Assembly (NCBI GenBank): GCA_013396655.1
Contig: WBMV01003157.1
Coordinates: forward strand, 39,081 to 103,080
DNA length: 64,000 nucleotides
Direction: 5' to 3'
DNA from: Campylorhamphus procurvoides
Lineage: Eukaryota; Chordata; Aves; Passeriformes; Dendrocolaptidae
The position numbers and the translations under genes were made by a program. Shown here in pieces: positions 34,201-49,200 of the stretch (its first letter is position 1; every line of letters starts with the position of its first letter). Under the pieces are notes generated by a model. The model was not told the DNA's origin. It ran no database searches and saw nothing but the letters and a program-made list of their open reading frames with translations.

Positions 34201-37200
34201 AACAGAATGTGCTTTGGTCACAGGAAAAGGAGAAACAGCCAGTTTCCACAGAGGAAGGAATGAGACTTCCATGCACAGAGATAGGGAGTCAAGTAAAGAT
34301 AAGCTGGATAGGGTCCCTGGACTGCAGGAATTGTTTCTTATGAGGATGAAAGTGAAAATGATGCACAGATATATGGGGTGGGAGCAAAATTTTTGATACC
34401 CTGAATTTGAGTCTGATAATCAGTATCCCAGAGTGCTTAAATGCAACACTTGAAATATGTACTCTGTTAGCACAGTTTCGTAAGCAAGCAGTGGCATTAC
34501 CTAACTGGAGGGCAAGGAAGGTGGTTTATGTGGATTGGCAGGAAAATAAGGAGATGAGTGATAGATAGATAGATAGATATGGCTCTGACTTCAGAAGCAG
34601 GCAGGATTGTGACAATATGCAAGGTTTAAAATACACTTTTAAGAGAGAATGATAAAAATTTTGGTGACAGGTTAAAGCAGTGCAGAAGGTCATCGGGTGT
34701 AAAATGTGGTGTGGGCATATGTGAGGAAGGTTTTGCTGGGATAGTCTCTTGCTTCTGGATGAAAACATGCATTTATTCAGAGTTTTGGAGTATCTCACAA
34801 ATCTTACAGGAGACTTTTTTAAAGAAAATTTGAATTGTCAAAATATATGTAAAGTATATAAGGAGCTGGCTGTAGCAGAAGTGAGTAATGTTGTACAGGC
34901 TAGGGGGAGAAGCAGACAGATGTCTTCTACTTGTGTCATGGCAAGAAAAGAATAGGAATGTGTGTGTCAAAGCTGTTTTGAAGACAAGTCCTAATGGCAC
35001 AGTAAATCTGGACCCAGATAAGTATAATGCATGAAGGACTGAATGACTCCTGAGGAGAGTGATGTTAAATGAGCTGATGTTATGTAGAAGGGCTGTACAC
35101 TGACAGGCAAATGACAAGCATCTCTGAAAAATGTGAATCTTTGTGAATGGAGAGGTCTTGGGGAGTCCTTGTGACTCTGCACTGTGGTGCTCATAAACAG
35201 AAGCTGATTGGATCTGTGACTTGTATCCATGAAAAACACCAGGAAATTGAACATGGGGTGAGGAAAAACATTGAGGTGGAGGATAGTGTTTACATAAGAT
35301 ATAGAAGGTATAAGTGTGCCATTAATTAAAGAGCAGGCTGGAAGGTAGGAATGCTTTTTAATGGTTTAAGTGGTGTAAGTGTTGGGAGAACCACCATTAG
35401 AGTTGGTTGTCCCAAAGGTCCCTTCCAGTCTTATGATCCTCACAGCACTAACTTCTTTGTGATGTAAATTACTTTTCTGTCCACTACTTGCTATAGACAA
35501 ATTGTATATTAAGGTAACATTTTGATGTAGCATCTTAGTTATAAATTCTAATAATAAACAAATAGAAAAACCCCTTCATGCGAGGGAAACTGCTGATACT
35601 CAATTGTTACCTAAGGCTGTTTATTTTAGTTAATGATTTTGGTTCCTATGGTATTTAGCCTGATGAAATTTCACTTTATTTTTTTATCGAGGCCCAAGTG
35701 CAAGCAAACAGCATGGCTTTCAGGAGAGCGGTCTTGAGCACAATCCTTGTCATTTGTTAGACAAGTTTGTGGTGCATTTCTTTGTGTACATGCTGTGTCA
35801 GAACAGAAGTATTGGCAGGTGAATGCTGATGTGTTTGTGAGACGCAGCTCCTTCAGATGCTGGTGGCAATCTGACTGCCCTGTTTCTATAATTTGTGGGT
35901 TTCCTCCAGGAACCAGTGTTGTCTGAGCAGTTTGTGAATGCTAAAAATAAAGTCAGACTGCCAAAGAATTAATTTGCAAACAGTGTTCTGTTAGATGTCC
36001 TGCTTTAGCCTGGGAATCTCATGTGGTTACACCATAACTCATATCCTAACCAGTTCTTTTATTCTTAATGCTTGCAGTCAAGCTTATTTCTGTCTCCTAG
36101 ATATTAATCTTTCCTTTGTTTTGTGAAGCCAAACCAGGAAATACTTAGGTAACATAATACTACGTTACTAAAATATTACAAATGTTTTATATCTACAATA
36201 TTGTATTAATATTTTAATTAAAATATTTTTCAAAGTAGACCAATCCCTCTTCATTTGGTGTGGAAAACACAGGTGCTGTTTCTCGTGAAAGCTGATCATT
36301 TGCTGTAGCATGGTGGGAAGTCTTTGCTTGAAAAAAAAACCACCCCAAAATAAAAGTTACTGGATCCACCGCAAATGTACTATTGCTTTTAGTTTTTAGT
36401 TTCTCTTTTGGTGAGTATGATAGACTTTTGAAGTTGAACAGTGGTATCTGTTAGTACGATTTTTTTTTTTAGCTTGGTACCTTTCAGAACAAGCTTGTGC
36501 TCATTCCTGCTTGATAATTAGCGATGTTCCAGTTGGCTGATTGCTTGCAATCCTGTAACTTAAATCGAAACTAACAGAAAATAGACCCAGGCTGTGCTTA
36601 GGTGGCAATCACTTCTGGTGTGGTTAGTCAGCAACTCTTTTTCCAGGGTGCATCTTGTTTACGCTAAATCTGGACAGGGAGTGTTGAAACCTGAGTCACT
36701 TGGGAGACTGTACAGGTGTCTTCAGTGCTTTTGTTGGCAGCAGAGAAGTGCACACCAGCCAAACACACCGGAGGTTTTATTCTGTTGCTTTTGCTCTTTC
36801 TTGTTTGGTACCAGAGTACTTGTGTCTTCAAGCAACTGTTACCTCTCTGTGACCAGGCTGTGTGATTTGACGTGATAACTCTGGCACAATCCCTGTAATT
36901 TAAGTGGCCTTTACCTGTATGTGCATTGTCTGAGCAGCTGCATATGCTCTGTGTCTTGGCAGAAGTGGTTGTGTAAAGAGGTCTAATTTTTGAAATAAAT
37001 AGGGAAATAAAACACCACAAACCCCAAGAAACCAATTTGTCCATTCATCTGGTTTCTGAATTAATTTTAAGGGGTTTAGTTGTGTGTTTGTGGTTTTTTT
37101 AATAATTTTTATCTTTGCTCTGTGGACTTCTTTTCCCCCCCACTGAACCTTTTATTACAAACTAGTTGAACTGTTGTTGTTTTGTCATCAAAGTCAGTTT

Positions 37201-40200
37201 ACCAACTCAGACTGGCTCCTAGCAGACCTGATACATTATCAGTCTGTCTCTTTTCCTGCCTTCTGGTGCAATTACATGGCTTTCATTATGCATATTTCCT
37301 TAGTCTTTGGCAGCTGGAGGCATATATGAGTTGAAGTCTGTTTTGTGTAAAATTAAATAGGGTGGGTTTTGTTCTCTTATTCAATTAAGGCATTTTCACT
37401 GTCTTAAAGTAGTATATTTCTGAACCCTAAAGAACTTGAAAGAAGGACAATTTATGCTACTGAAAATTTGAAGCCTCCTCTACTAGTCTGTCCAGTAGTA
37501 CTTATCTTACACATCTGAAGATTCTGAAAGACTTGACAGAATTTTTTCCCCTTATGAGGCACAGATTCAGGAGTAGGGATGCTGTCTTTTCTGATCAGAA
37601 AACAGTTAAAAGTTCAGAAGAAATGTATAACCTGTAGGAACCCCTTAAGGCAAAGTCACCAAGTGTGATCTAAGAGCATACATCTTCTGAGAGAGTCACA
37701 CACACAGTATTTCACTCCAGGACACTGCACCCAAGCTGCTTTTTCACTAACAATATTAAAGCTGCAACAGAATATTGAAGAGGCGTGGCAGCTTGGATTA
37801 CTGTTTAGTTCACCTCTTGGTTGGGGAACCAGGTCGCCTGACAGAGCTGTCTGTGTTGCCAGCGTCAGGAGGATTAACCTCTCATAATCTCTGTGATTTG
37901 AATAAGAGATTTTGTTCCCTGTCCTCACTGCTCAGTTCAAAGCAGCTGCTGAGCAGAAACTTCAGTGGGTCTTCAGTGGCATGTCTGTGTTGGTCAGCCA
38001 AAAAAGGGAAGAAATAGGTGTTAGAGGATTTCTCCTAGCTGTGCTTTTTAGCAACTGGTTAAAGTGTTTGTATAGTAAGTATATATAGGTGGAGCTAGCT
38101 GTTCTCCAGGGAAGTTGGCCATGTCCAACTGTCCTTTTCGTTTACAAGGTGTTCTGTTACACAATTAGTGTCAAATCCATTTCTCCCTTGCCACACTCTG
38201 CTTCCCCAGCCCCTTGGAAAGCAAACTTTGGACAAAAGCTTAGTCTCTTGGTTTTTAAGCACAGCATAACAAAACGGCAGTGTGTGTTTGTTTTCCCACC
38301 TCACAAGAAAAATGTAACTAATGCAGACCAATCAGTTGGAGGTGATGCTCACCTGCCTATGCTCACCTAGGTCAGGCCAAAGCTAGGAGGGATTATTCAG
38401 TCAGCTAAGGTATGTGCATTTGCCCTTGAGGAGTGGTGGTGGTAGTAACTAGGGATTTAGCTCTCTGCTTGTAGCCCCACAAAATTTGAAGGATTTTCTT
38501 TTGTGTATTGTGGTTTTGGGGAGGCTGTTTATTTTAGTTTTAAAAACCCCCAGCAGACTGTATTTGCTGTGTCAAACAGGTAGCAAAGCATCTTGCCTCT
38601 CTTTGATACTCCCTGTCTTCTTGATGTAGAGTGATATGGGTTTGCTTGTGTTGTCTGCCTGCTTTAAAACATCTGATACTGCTGTCAAGTGACAGCAGAG
38701 ATGTACACCAAAGAGGCTAAACTGTGAAGTGAGGTGTCTGAAACATGCATTCACCCTTGCTATTGAAGAAATACCAAAGTGGAATTCACCTGTAATTGCC
38801 TCTTGGCATGCTTAGGTCTTGATTGCATTGGGATGGAGGAGATTTGGTGGTAGAAGAGACTGTATGAAACTCTATTTTGAAAATGTCACCTCTGGCTCCG
38901 AAAACTGGGTGCGTATTAATTTATAGAGGAGGTACTGCTGTATCATCATGTCATGCTATTTCCTAGGAATAGTCCAGGTGTTTGTATGGACAAGATACGG
39001 CCCCAATGAGCCTGTTCTGCGCTCTTACTGTCATTTGATGTGGTTTCTCTTGGTGCAAACTCTTGCTGAAAGTGTTCAAAAAGCCCCTTGGTCTGTGAGA
39101 CAGAAGACATCTGGTTTGGGACCCAAGTGCAAGGCATTATTGATATCAGAGTGGTTCTTTAGGACTTCCAGCATACAGTTTAAGTATTGGGACTGTCAGA
39201 CTTACCAAAACAACTGATATTTTGGAAACAGTGGATTATACATCTTGACTGGCTTTGTTGTTGTGCTGGGAGAGGTAATAACCACAAGGCAAATATCTGT
39301 GAGGTAGCAAAAAAGAGTCTCTGTGGCATATTGCTTGTGTATATTCTTGCATGACTTGGTTGCAGTTCTTGGTGGAGAAATGGGACACAAGAACTGACAC
39401 TTCAGAGCCTTTCCTTGGTGAAGAAAACCATCTGAAGATACTTGGAGTGCTCCACTGGCTGTGCGTCAGAGCCTGGGCCTGTCAGAGCAAATGGATGTTG
39501 AGGTGACAGCTAAGAATGAAGTTAAATTTCAGGTAGATTCTCAACTTGTTCTAATGAGCTGGAAGACAACTGGAGAAGTGACTTGAGACTGCCTGCCTGC
39601 CATCTGAACTAAGGGACCATGCATGCAGGAGGCAGGGGGATAGGTAGACTCAGACTGGAAGAGCATGTGCTGTGATGGGAATTTCTGGAAGTGTCCTGGT
39701 GGTGGGAACTCCAGCATGATGTGTTCCTCTCCCCAGGCTGCTGCCTCTGTCTCTCTCCTGCTTGGTGTTTCACCACACAAGCTGCCTGCAAGGAGAAGAT
39801 TCTGCACTTTTTCCAAGTGTATTTCATATAAAAACTGGAAAATATTTAATGGATTTTTGGCACTCTGGATTCCCTGGCAGTGCTAATTTGTTTCAGGAGG
39901 TTTTAAAGTTCAAGACTTCCATGTTCCTACTTCCTTTACTGCTTCCAGCATCTGATTCCAGCTTTCTTGGCTGTATGGTTCATGAATACGCTTTCCCCCC
40001 CAAGACTTAGGAAATAATATTACCAAGCTTATTTCAGCGGTTCTTTATCTGAAATCAATTGAATGCTTCCTACTGCCTTTCAGGAAGCTTTTTCTGGGAT
40101 CAGCTGTAAGTAAACTTCTTGCAGCTTCCTTACTGCAAAGCAGAACTTTCACTAAGTGCTAATGCTTAATGAAATAATGATTTGAATTGTGGTTTACAAA

Positions 40201-43200
40201 ATAGCTTATCAGTGTTTTATGCATTTTATTGGTAAGGTCTCCTGAGGCTTTTTTAGATAAAATGATCCATATGTTTTAAAATGCTGGATTTCTTTTGCAG
40301 TGCTGAGTAGTCATGGTGTATTGATTATGTTTTGTCAGCATAGATCCTGGTCAGTGCTAGATTTTAGTAAAATCGCCATGTCTACTTACAAGTTCAGAGA
40401 TGAGGAGAGTTCTGGGTTTTGGGACTTGTTGTTTTGAGTCTCCTCCCACCTTTCCTCTCAGTGAACTCTGTCCTAGTTGTTTTACTTCAGATATTGTTTT
40501 CCAAGTAAGAAATAGCAGTCTGACCTTGCTTCCTGATACTACTTTCCAGAGAAATGCTTGTGTAAGGATTTGAAAGAGCAAGTCTGATGTCTAGTTCAAG
40601 GAAGGAATCAGTTGCAGACCTCTTTAGTTTTCTTATTGCATTTATTTTTGTCACAGCTGCTTTCTACAGTTGCATACTGTAGTTTTAGTTCCATTTTTCC
40701 TGTTCTGTAGTTCCCTAGTTAAGCATTCAGTTTGTGTTTCTTTGAGATAAATATTTAATTTTTCTGTCCAAAGCTCTGTTCACAAGTTCAGTTCCCATGG
40801 TATATCTTCCTGAATCATTATTTATAATTTTTAAAAAATGGCGAAGTGTTTTCTTCGCTTGTGAATTTCTTTTGCTGAAATAGTTCAAAGCATATTTCAG
40901 GTAGGTGAGTTCTTGAGCTAAGCACCGAACAAGAATGCATATGAAGCTCTCCAGTTCAGAAGGTTGAAAACCTGTGTGGTGATAAGTCAGTGTGTCAAAC
41001 AAATCTGGTAACAGATTAACCTGTAAACAGGACCCAGATGCATCTTGAAGTGTCTGAATCTATTTCGTCATTGAAAGTGTTTAGAAGCCTATTTACATTA
41101 ACTGCCTACTACGTTGAAAGTAAATTGCATTGTCACCCCTTCTGTCACATGAAATACCTTTCAGAGAAGTAGGATCTCTAAAGAGAAGGCTTCTTTTGAT
41201 GATGAGAGCTGAGTTTTATTAAAAAAACTCCCAAACAACCCACAATTAAACAGCTCTTGACAAAAGGTCTGCAGAGTTGGTCCTGTTCTTCAGAAATACC
41301 ATAAGAAAGTGGATTTGATTGGAGTGTCACTGCCAGAAAGAGTGTCCTACACAGTTTTGTTAGTTTGTTCTCTTTATATTATCTAGTAACTTTGTTAAGG
41401 ATGGAAGAAGCAGAACACTATGAAGCTTTGGTGCAAGCTGTACTGTATACACTAAGTTTTATGCAAAAGCTGAGCTGAAAAATGACAATATTTGCAGGAG
41501 GTGTGAAACTACTTCACTAACAAGATCAAACTGGATGATTCAGCAAAGTAGTCATATATGTCTTTCCTTTTATGACTGGTTCAGCACAGTGTATTAACTG
41601 TGGGTTTGATCAGTTTTGTGTAGATTTGCTGTCATGTTGTCCTGCCAGCTCTCCCAAGTTTATGTACAGGAAACACTGTGGAATATTCCAGATACCTGGC
41701 CACTGTGCTGTGTCGCTCTGATGCCCATGGGCAGTGTCAATAACAGAGATTTAGACAAAACTGTGATATATGTCTTTTATATATAAAGCTAACCATTTTC
41801 TGGGTAGGTTTCAGTACTTCACTCACCAAAGTTTATCCCATACAGACGAAAATTCTGGCAACAAGAAAATATTGGGGTGAAGCTTTGTAAGCAGAACTAG
41901 GCAGGAGCTGCAATATCCCCTTGGGACTGATCTGTCATCCCCAAGGTGTGGAGTGTCTGAGCTGTGGAGGGAGGCAAATGGGGTCCATCTATCTGCAGGC
42001 TGTGGCACTTGTGTACCTGCAAGTCCTGGATATTAACTGTCCAGAGAATTTACAGATAAACAGGGGAGCATCTAGTGAGGTTTGGCAGTGTGGAGAGTTA
42101 TTGGGATGTGTATTTTACCCAGTGCTTTCCTGCAAATGCTGCATGAAATGGTGCTGAATTTGAATGGAGTTAGTATTGAGTGCATGTCCACTTAGCACAG
42201 AAATCTGGAAAACTCTTCAAGTGGTTGCATGTCCCAGCTGCTATCAGTCACTGTCCAGTGGGCAGGAAGGGTGGAGTGACTGGTAGAAAGCTGTTTGCTG
42301 GAAATTGTAAGTCAAAGAAACCTAGTAGCTTTGTGTGTCTCTGGACAGGATAATGAATTTGTAGATCATCTGAACAGGAAGATGCTAATTCACGTGAATT
42401 AGGAGGGATTCTAATTCATTCTCTAGACATCTGGCAATATGGAAATCCCTTGGGTAGATCAATTTGCTATCCACAGACAACAGAATAGAGTATCTCTCTT
42501 CCCCACCCCCTTCCCGAGAAGAATCCTTGAGTGATGCTTGCTTGCTGAAGAGAACGTACCTTCCCCTTCTTTGATGGGAAGGTTTTGCTTTGTGCCTTGG
42601 GAAGGGCAAGTCAAGTTGTCCTGTGGGCATTTAGAGTGGTGAAATTGAAGAAAGCTCTTTGCTACATGAATGGGAACTGCAGTGTATAAGTGCTTTGTGG
42701 TTTGGGGTTTTCTTTCATTTCTATGAACTATTAAAAATTAATAAACTTATATTGTGTCTATTCCAATTTTCCGGACTACTTATTAAAGCAAGTCGATGCC
42801 TCGGTTCAGCTGAGGTAAATTTGACCATCTGGATTCCTCCACAGTTGTCTCAGTCAAGGAGGTGGTGAATTTTTGGAGGCCTATTTCAAATACTACATCA
42901 GAAAAATTCTGCCCTTAGATGCAACCTTATTTCTTCAGGTACTGCTCGAAGTCTGCACTGTGTTCCTGCTCTCTGCCCATTGCCAAGCTGAGTGGCATTT
43001 CACAGGGTTTCCTCTTCCTTCTAGCAGCAGAGCAGGTCTCTGATCAGCCCAGCCCTCCTTTCACGTCAGGCGTTAACACAATGTTATCCTCTATGCACGG
43101 TGAATTCAGCCTTGGCTTTTACAACTGCTGGTCCATGAAGGTACCCACTGTGTTTCCGTCACGTCATTCTCAAAGAGAATACACAGGAGCATAAAGTACT

Positions 43201-46200
43201 CTCTTTCTTCCCTGCTTGAGTAGAACAGTATTTATATGTAAACCAGTGGTTTGTTTTGCTTGGCAGAAAAACAAAGTATAAAGTAATAAACGTGACTGAG
43301 GTCCTGTGTCTCTCTGGCCACTGAGGCTGAAGGAGTCTCTCCTCTACAATAACCACCCCAACTCCACAGGGCTCTGCTGGGACCATTCAGAGCCCAAGTG
43401 GACCTTTCTCTGGGCTCTCTGCAGTTACAGCAGAAACTTGTAGAAGTGCTGCGGAGTGCTGGTGTGTCCTGGGACCTCCTGTGCAATTAATCCTTCCTCT
43501 GAGCTAGTTCAGGGAAATCTCTTTCCTTCTGAACATAATTTAGTTCTGAATGCGGTGGAGCCTTTCTTTTTAGGCCTGTCTCAGACTGGGAGTATCAAGG
43601 TGGCTGTGTCATGTTGAATCTTCACAACAGTCTCAGGAAACCATTATACTTTTGTTTATCCAGCTCTTTCATTCTTGGAGTTATGGAGGAGAAGAGTTTC
43701 ATGGTGTAGTCAGTACTGCTGTTCTACAATGGCACATGCAGTTGCATTTAATTGCATAACTGTTGCTGCTGGGCTTTAATAGGGATCACGTGAAACAAAA
43801 CAGTGACTTGAGTTAACATTAAGGCTCAGATCGCTGTGTGGCTTTCTCCAGTCTGGAGCACCCTTGGGGTTCAGATGGTGGGAAAGACAAGGGTTTCTCA
43901 CCCTCAGGTGGCAGATGAGGGTATTCAAAGTCTGTGCGTGTTTTGCTATCCAAGAGAGGGAAAGAGGTTGTGGAGTCTCCCTCACTAGAGATATCCAAGA
44001 ACTGCCTGGACATAATCCTGTGCTGCGTGCTGAAGGATGACCCTGCTTGAGCAGGGAGGTTGTACCAGATGACCTCCTGTGTTCCCTTCCATCCTGGCTC
44101 ATTCTGTGATTCTGGGATCCCCAGGGACAGGACAGCACTCATTAGGTGTGCCAGTCTTGTGCCACTTGCCAGCTTGTCTTGGATTTTATAAATAGCTTTC
44201 AAGAAGTGAGTAGAAAGTGCTGAGTTTCTGGCTCTGCAAGGGGTACATGTGCTCCGTCTGTTGGTGCAAGGTTCAGACAGCAGAGTTATTTCCAAAGGCT
44301 CAGTTACAGAAAATGTAACACACCTGAAGAGCTGGAGCACTGCCTAACCATTGCAACCCTCCCAAAAGAGTTTCCCTGCCTTCTCTGTGCCTGCTACAGG
44401 GTGCACAGGCTGTGACTTTGGTGTGTTGACGTAGTCTTGGTTAGTACAAGCAGCTTGCTGTGGTCTCTTCTGTTGTTTAAGCAACCTTTGCACCCAGTGC
44501 TGCATGTTACTGTACACTGAAGTCTGAGCACCTGGAAAAGGTGAGAAAAGCAGAGTGAAATGGAAATATGTGTTGATTCTGCTGTTCACCTGTGGACAGT
44601 TACTGTAAAAGAATGCTTTTGGAAACACAGTAACCACTGCATTCATTTTTCACAGGGAACAGGAAACCATTTGTCAAATTGCTAATCATGAAAATGCCTT
44701 TTGAGTGCTCTGCTTTCAGCAGGGCACCTTTTTTTTTAAAAAAAAAGTGCACTAATTAAAACTACATCCCTTCATTCTTTTAATTTCTCCCACAGCTCCT
44801 CCTTCGTGCTTTATTGGCCCCGGTGAAAGGATGTAGGTCTTGTTGTAGCCTGGTGAGTGACCAGCTCCTAAGTCATGTGCTGGATTTAGTTAGAATGTAA
44901 TCTTTTGACCATCTGCTCAGGCACTCCCTGTGTCTGCATCCCTCTCATTTGCAAGCAGGTGTTAAAGGTGATCTGAAATGTGCAGGTGTTCAGAACACTT
45001 TGGTTCCCTTTAACTGAGTGCGAGTGTGTGCCTGCTTGGGAGGGTTGGGCAGTGTGTTGTTGGAACTTGGCATGCACAGTTTTAATTCTCTTGCTGCTCT
45101 ACAGGGCAGGAAAAAAATTAACATTCAGACTATCTGAAAAATATGTGGATTCATAGTTCTTCATAGAACTGAGTTTAAGAATACTCTGATGTCTGCTGTT
45201 GTTTCTTCATCCTCCCACAGTGATTCTGGGCCTTTTTTTTTATTAGCAATCCCTGGCTTGTATTTTCCTTTCATAGTCTTTAGGAGTCTGTGTGACTCTC
45301 CAGCCCTTTGTAACTCATGGCTTTCAAGCATCTGGAATCTTGCTGTGGCTTCTTTTTTAAGTTACAGACAGGACTTCAGCCTAATTTCTTCTTGTCTGTT
45401 AGACTAATGGCAGAATGGTGAGAGATGCTCATGAAGGGGAAATCTCTGGATCAGTTTTTGCCTGCTTCCAGGTAACTCTGATATGATCAAGTCCTTTTGG
45501 TGCTTAAGTGAATCATCTCATGCAGTGAGAGCAGGTGTATCTCTGTTCATCTGTGTCATACACTGCAAAGCACTAGGCCTTGCTTTCCCTTAGAATTTTA
45601 TACAATTTTCTTTCCCTCCCTAATGTAGTGTTCATCCTGTGCATTGGCATAGGAGGATCATAGTTCAGTGTTTGCCTCTGAATGGATGGACTTTCTGTGC
45701 TGCCCAGTTTGCTGAGAGAAGCAATTGGAAACTGAACAGAATTTAGCATTTCCAGGTGGTATGAAATCACTGCTTCCCCAGAGACCAGAAGTGCTGTGGG
45801 ACAGATAAATGGGAGTGAGTCGGGAAGTAACTTATGTTATGTTTAGGTTTTTACTAGGTGGCAAATCAGGCGCAACTGTATCAGTGAAATTTGATGTTTT
45901 TGAATGCTTTAGAGACGCTCCGCTTCATTTTATGCTGCAGATTTTATATTATAAAAATATGAAGTTATGTATGGCTTAATTTCAAGGTGCTGTCATCATG
46001 CATCTGAAGTAGCAATGAGTTTTCAGCCTTTATTGCAACACTGTGAGTAACTAATGCGTCAATGTTCTTTGCAGCTTCTTTCTCTGAGCCCTTTCTTGAG
46101 CACTTGGCAGGGAGGAGCTGTAGCCAGACAGAGGGAGCAGGTGTGGGTACGAAACCAACCTGTGGATTCCCTAGGCTGGCAAACAGGCTGTGCTTTGGCA

Positions 46201-49200
46201 GAGCCAAAAAACTCTTTTTTCACCTCTGAACACTCTGACGTTCAGGCTGTTAAATGGGGAACCCTGCAGTCTCACAGACAGTCCTGATCCTGAGATGTTG
46301 TGGGAGCTGCACCTATGCAATGATTTTTACACAGTCCTAGGAGTGCTTTCCCATGGGGCTAACAAATAAAATAGATCCAAGTCGCTTTCAATGGGAACTT
46401 TTTGAACATGCTGTGTAGACTTGCAGACAGACAGAGCAAAAGAGTTCCTGGTGAGATGAGACTCCCGGGTTTGTGATCCAGCTCTTAGTTACAAGCCCTG
46501 ATTCTGCAAATACAGGTGTAATTTATTACATGCAGTTTGTCAAGAGGCATGGTGATCGTTCCTGGGAGTTACTAAAGACTCCTCTTACTATTATGCGGGT
46601 CCTTAGCAGGTTTGTGATCTTTGTTTAGCCTGGCTGCTGCCCAGGGATGTTCCTGTTACTGCGAGCCCTGGGGCAGCTCTTGCTGAAGCCTCACACAGAC
46701 ACCCTTCTCACAATGCCGAGGCAGTGCAAGGTTTGCTGCCTTTCACTAAATGAGCTCTGAATATTTAAAGGCTGTGACCACAATGTACAGACAGCATCTG
46801 TCTCTTTGTTTGCATATGGCTTGCTGCAGAGGCAGTGTCTAATCTGTGTCTTTAGGAGCCAGTGGCCCACCCTGTCCGCCTTTTTTGACAAATAATACCA
46901 AATTTCCACACTGGAGTTGCCTCTGCTTCGCTGCCAGCAGCAGTGGAACTAGTTACAAACAGGGAGAGAGGCCAGCTGAAGCTTACTGTGTGTCCCCTGC
47001 CCTCTTTCTCCCTTTTTCTTCCCCCAAGCGCATGCACTTGTTTCTTTGTCTCCTGCCTCCTGCAAAGGAGGGGAGAGGGGAGGTTCAGAGATAAGCTGGG
47101 CAGTATTTCACAAAATGCTCGCTTTTGTGTAGTGTGCAAAGGCACCTAGAGCGTGGGTAGTTTGTCCTGCGTGTTTTTCCATGGTTAAACAGACCAATTG
47201 ATTAGAAGATTAAATGGAATCTGTATTTTCAGTCAGCAGGAATGCTGCTCCACACCACTGTATGTTTTACCTGCACCATTAGGTTTAGCATCAGGCCCCA
47301 AACTTGGGAGAAAATGAATCAGTTTATTGTGGCCCAAATGACTCATGGGCCGTGTCAGTCTAGGTGAAAGGTATATCCCTTTTAAATTCTGTTTGAGGAG
47401 CTTTTGGCTCATACTATACCTGGTACAGCATGTTCCTTCGTGCTAACATCTACTTGGACTGTAAATGCTCACAAAGGAGGATTTCTCAAATAGCAAGAGT
47501 GTTCTCCAGCATCACACTTCATTGCAGTTCTGTATGCAACTGTGTAAGGGCATTTTATTGTATTTTGATTTTTTAATGTTCCTTTCTAGAACTTTTATCT
47601 TGAAAGTTGGATACTGTGAGCCACTAGTAAGTATTGGCAGCTCTATTTTCTGGAGGAAGCTTCACTATACCAGCTTTTATATGTTTTTGCTCTCTGGTAT
47701 GTCTTGCTTCCTAGCTTGTTAAATATGTTTTCTTCATAGTGCTAGCTTTCCCCTGGGAAAACTAGCTGGAGCCTGGAGATGTCTTCTCTTAGTGCTTACA
47801 CTTAGCAATTCTAGCAAGGATATGAGCTTGCAAAAGGGAAATGTAAACAAAATCTCCCCTGGGTAGACATGGACCTCCTCCATCTGGTGAGATAAGAACC
47901 AATGCTGTTTTATGCTTTAACAATTCTATTTTTATGTATAAATACAGTCCTGGAATTAAATTAACAGAGGAGAGCATATAAGAGTGACATTTAACTTTTA
48001 GGCTGATGTTTGTTTGGCTTAGTTAATTTAATTTACAGATGTCATAGAGCTACTTATAGAGCTACTATTCAGGCTTGATTATTTTCAATTTGTGGCTGAA
48101 AGTCTGCTGTGCAGTTTTAGGAGAGTTTCTTGGTTTATAAAAGTGTTTATTTCTTCTAGAGTGTCTGTAAGTAACTTTCTAAGTGAGGTATGAAATGACA
48201 TCTTGCTAAGCAGCAGTAACTTCTCGCTGCAAAGGACTGATATTGAAATTGCTTTGTGTTAGCCATATTTCATTACTTTCCAAACATTAATCGCTTTAGA
48301 CAGGTGCCATGGGGTACAAAGAAGTTTTTGTCTCCAGATTTGTTAAACTGGATTTCCAGCTACTAGGCCTTTACTGGGGATGTTGTTCAATTAATGTGAT
48401 GCACTGTGTTGCTCTTACTCAGCTGTAGCAGGACAGAATCACTAACAACCTTTTTCTTCTTCTTTTCCTTTTCTCTTTATAGTAAAAAAAGCTAAACTCC
48501 ATGGACCACCAGGTAAGCCATACTCTACTACTTGTTTGTGGCAATGGGGACACCAGTCTCACTGCTGTTCATTCTGCTCCTTCAAGTTTTCTTTCATCTT
48601 GTCTTGGCTGCTCTGTGTTCTCCTTAGGAGTGACAAAATCTACCTTGAGAATCCAGGCAGCATGAGTTAGTAGAAAGCTTGAGGTTGTGATCTGGTGTCA
48701 CAACGCTGAAAAACCTCTTAACAGCTCACCTGACGCAAACGGATGATGAATAAGGAAATGTGTTCCTTTACTGTCACCCTTTCCTACCCACTCTCCCCTT
48801 TTGTCTCATCCTTCCTCTGTCCCTGTTCAAAACAGGATCTGAAAATGTCCACTGATCTGGACTGGTGTGTGCCTGTGTGGATTCAGTGCCTTCTTGATCC
48901 TGGTTGGAATTGCTGTATGGAGCTGCAGAAGTGACGCATCCTCTTATGTGACAGTCCATAATGGCCATGCTTGAAATTAAAATCCCGTTCTCTGTTTTGT
49001 GCCTGCATAATAAAATAAAAACAAACAACACCCAGACCTTACAGTCTAGGCAACTTTTTTTCACTGCGGGTCAGTAACTAGCAAGGAATCCCTTAGCAGG
49101 AAGATAGGTTTATTTGATGTACAATTAACAAAAGAAGTAGTTTACTTCTGGAATAACACCTATTCAGGTGTTTAGGTACCAAGCAGTTGCACAGCTATAT

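Larger units (their letters stand above)
22275..48482 (+). other. UNC13B: UNC13B intron 1 (26.2 kb)
   Basis: It opens with gtgagc and closes with tatag. It is AT-rich apart from the minisatellite near its 5' end. It holds a T-rich tract at 24590-24716, an A-run with an unknown base at 30141, minus-strand open frames at 30768-31330, an old CR1 at 32500-32640, a GATA microsatellite at 34560-34579, a possible degraded CR1 tail near 35320-35447, a CR1 end at 43955-44116 and an A/T palindrome at 44724-44750. No other exon was recognised. Large first introns often carry regulatory elements, but none can be called from sequence alone. Confidence 0.9.

Noticed and set aside
43776..44340. 120- and 173-codon minus-strand open frames
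   Set aside because: They lie antisense to a CR1 3' end and carry translations of its non-coding strand.
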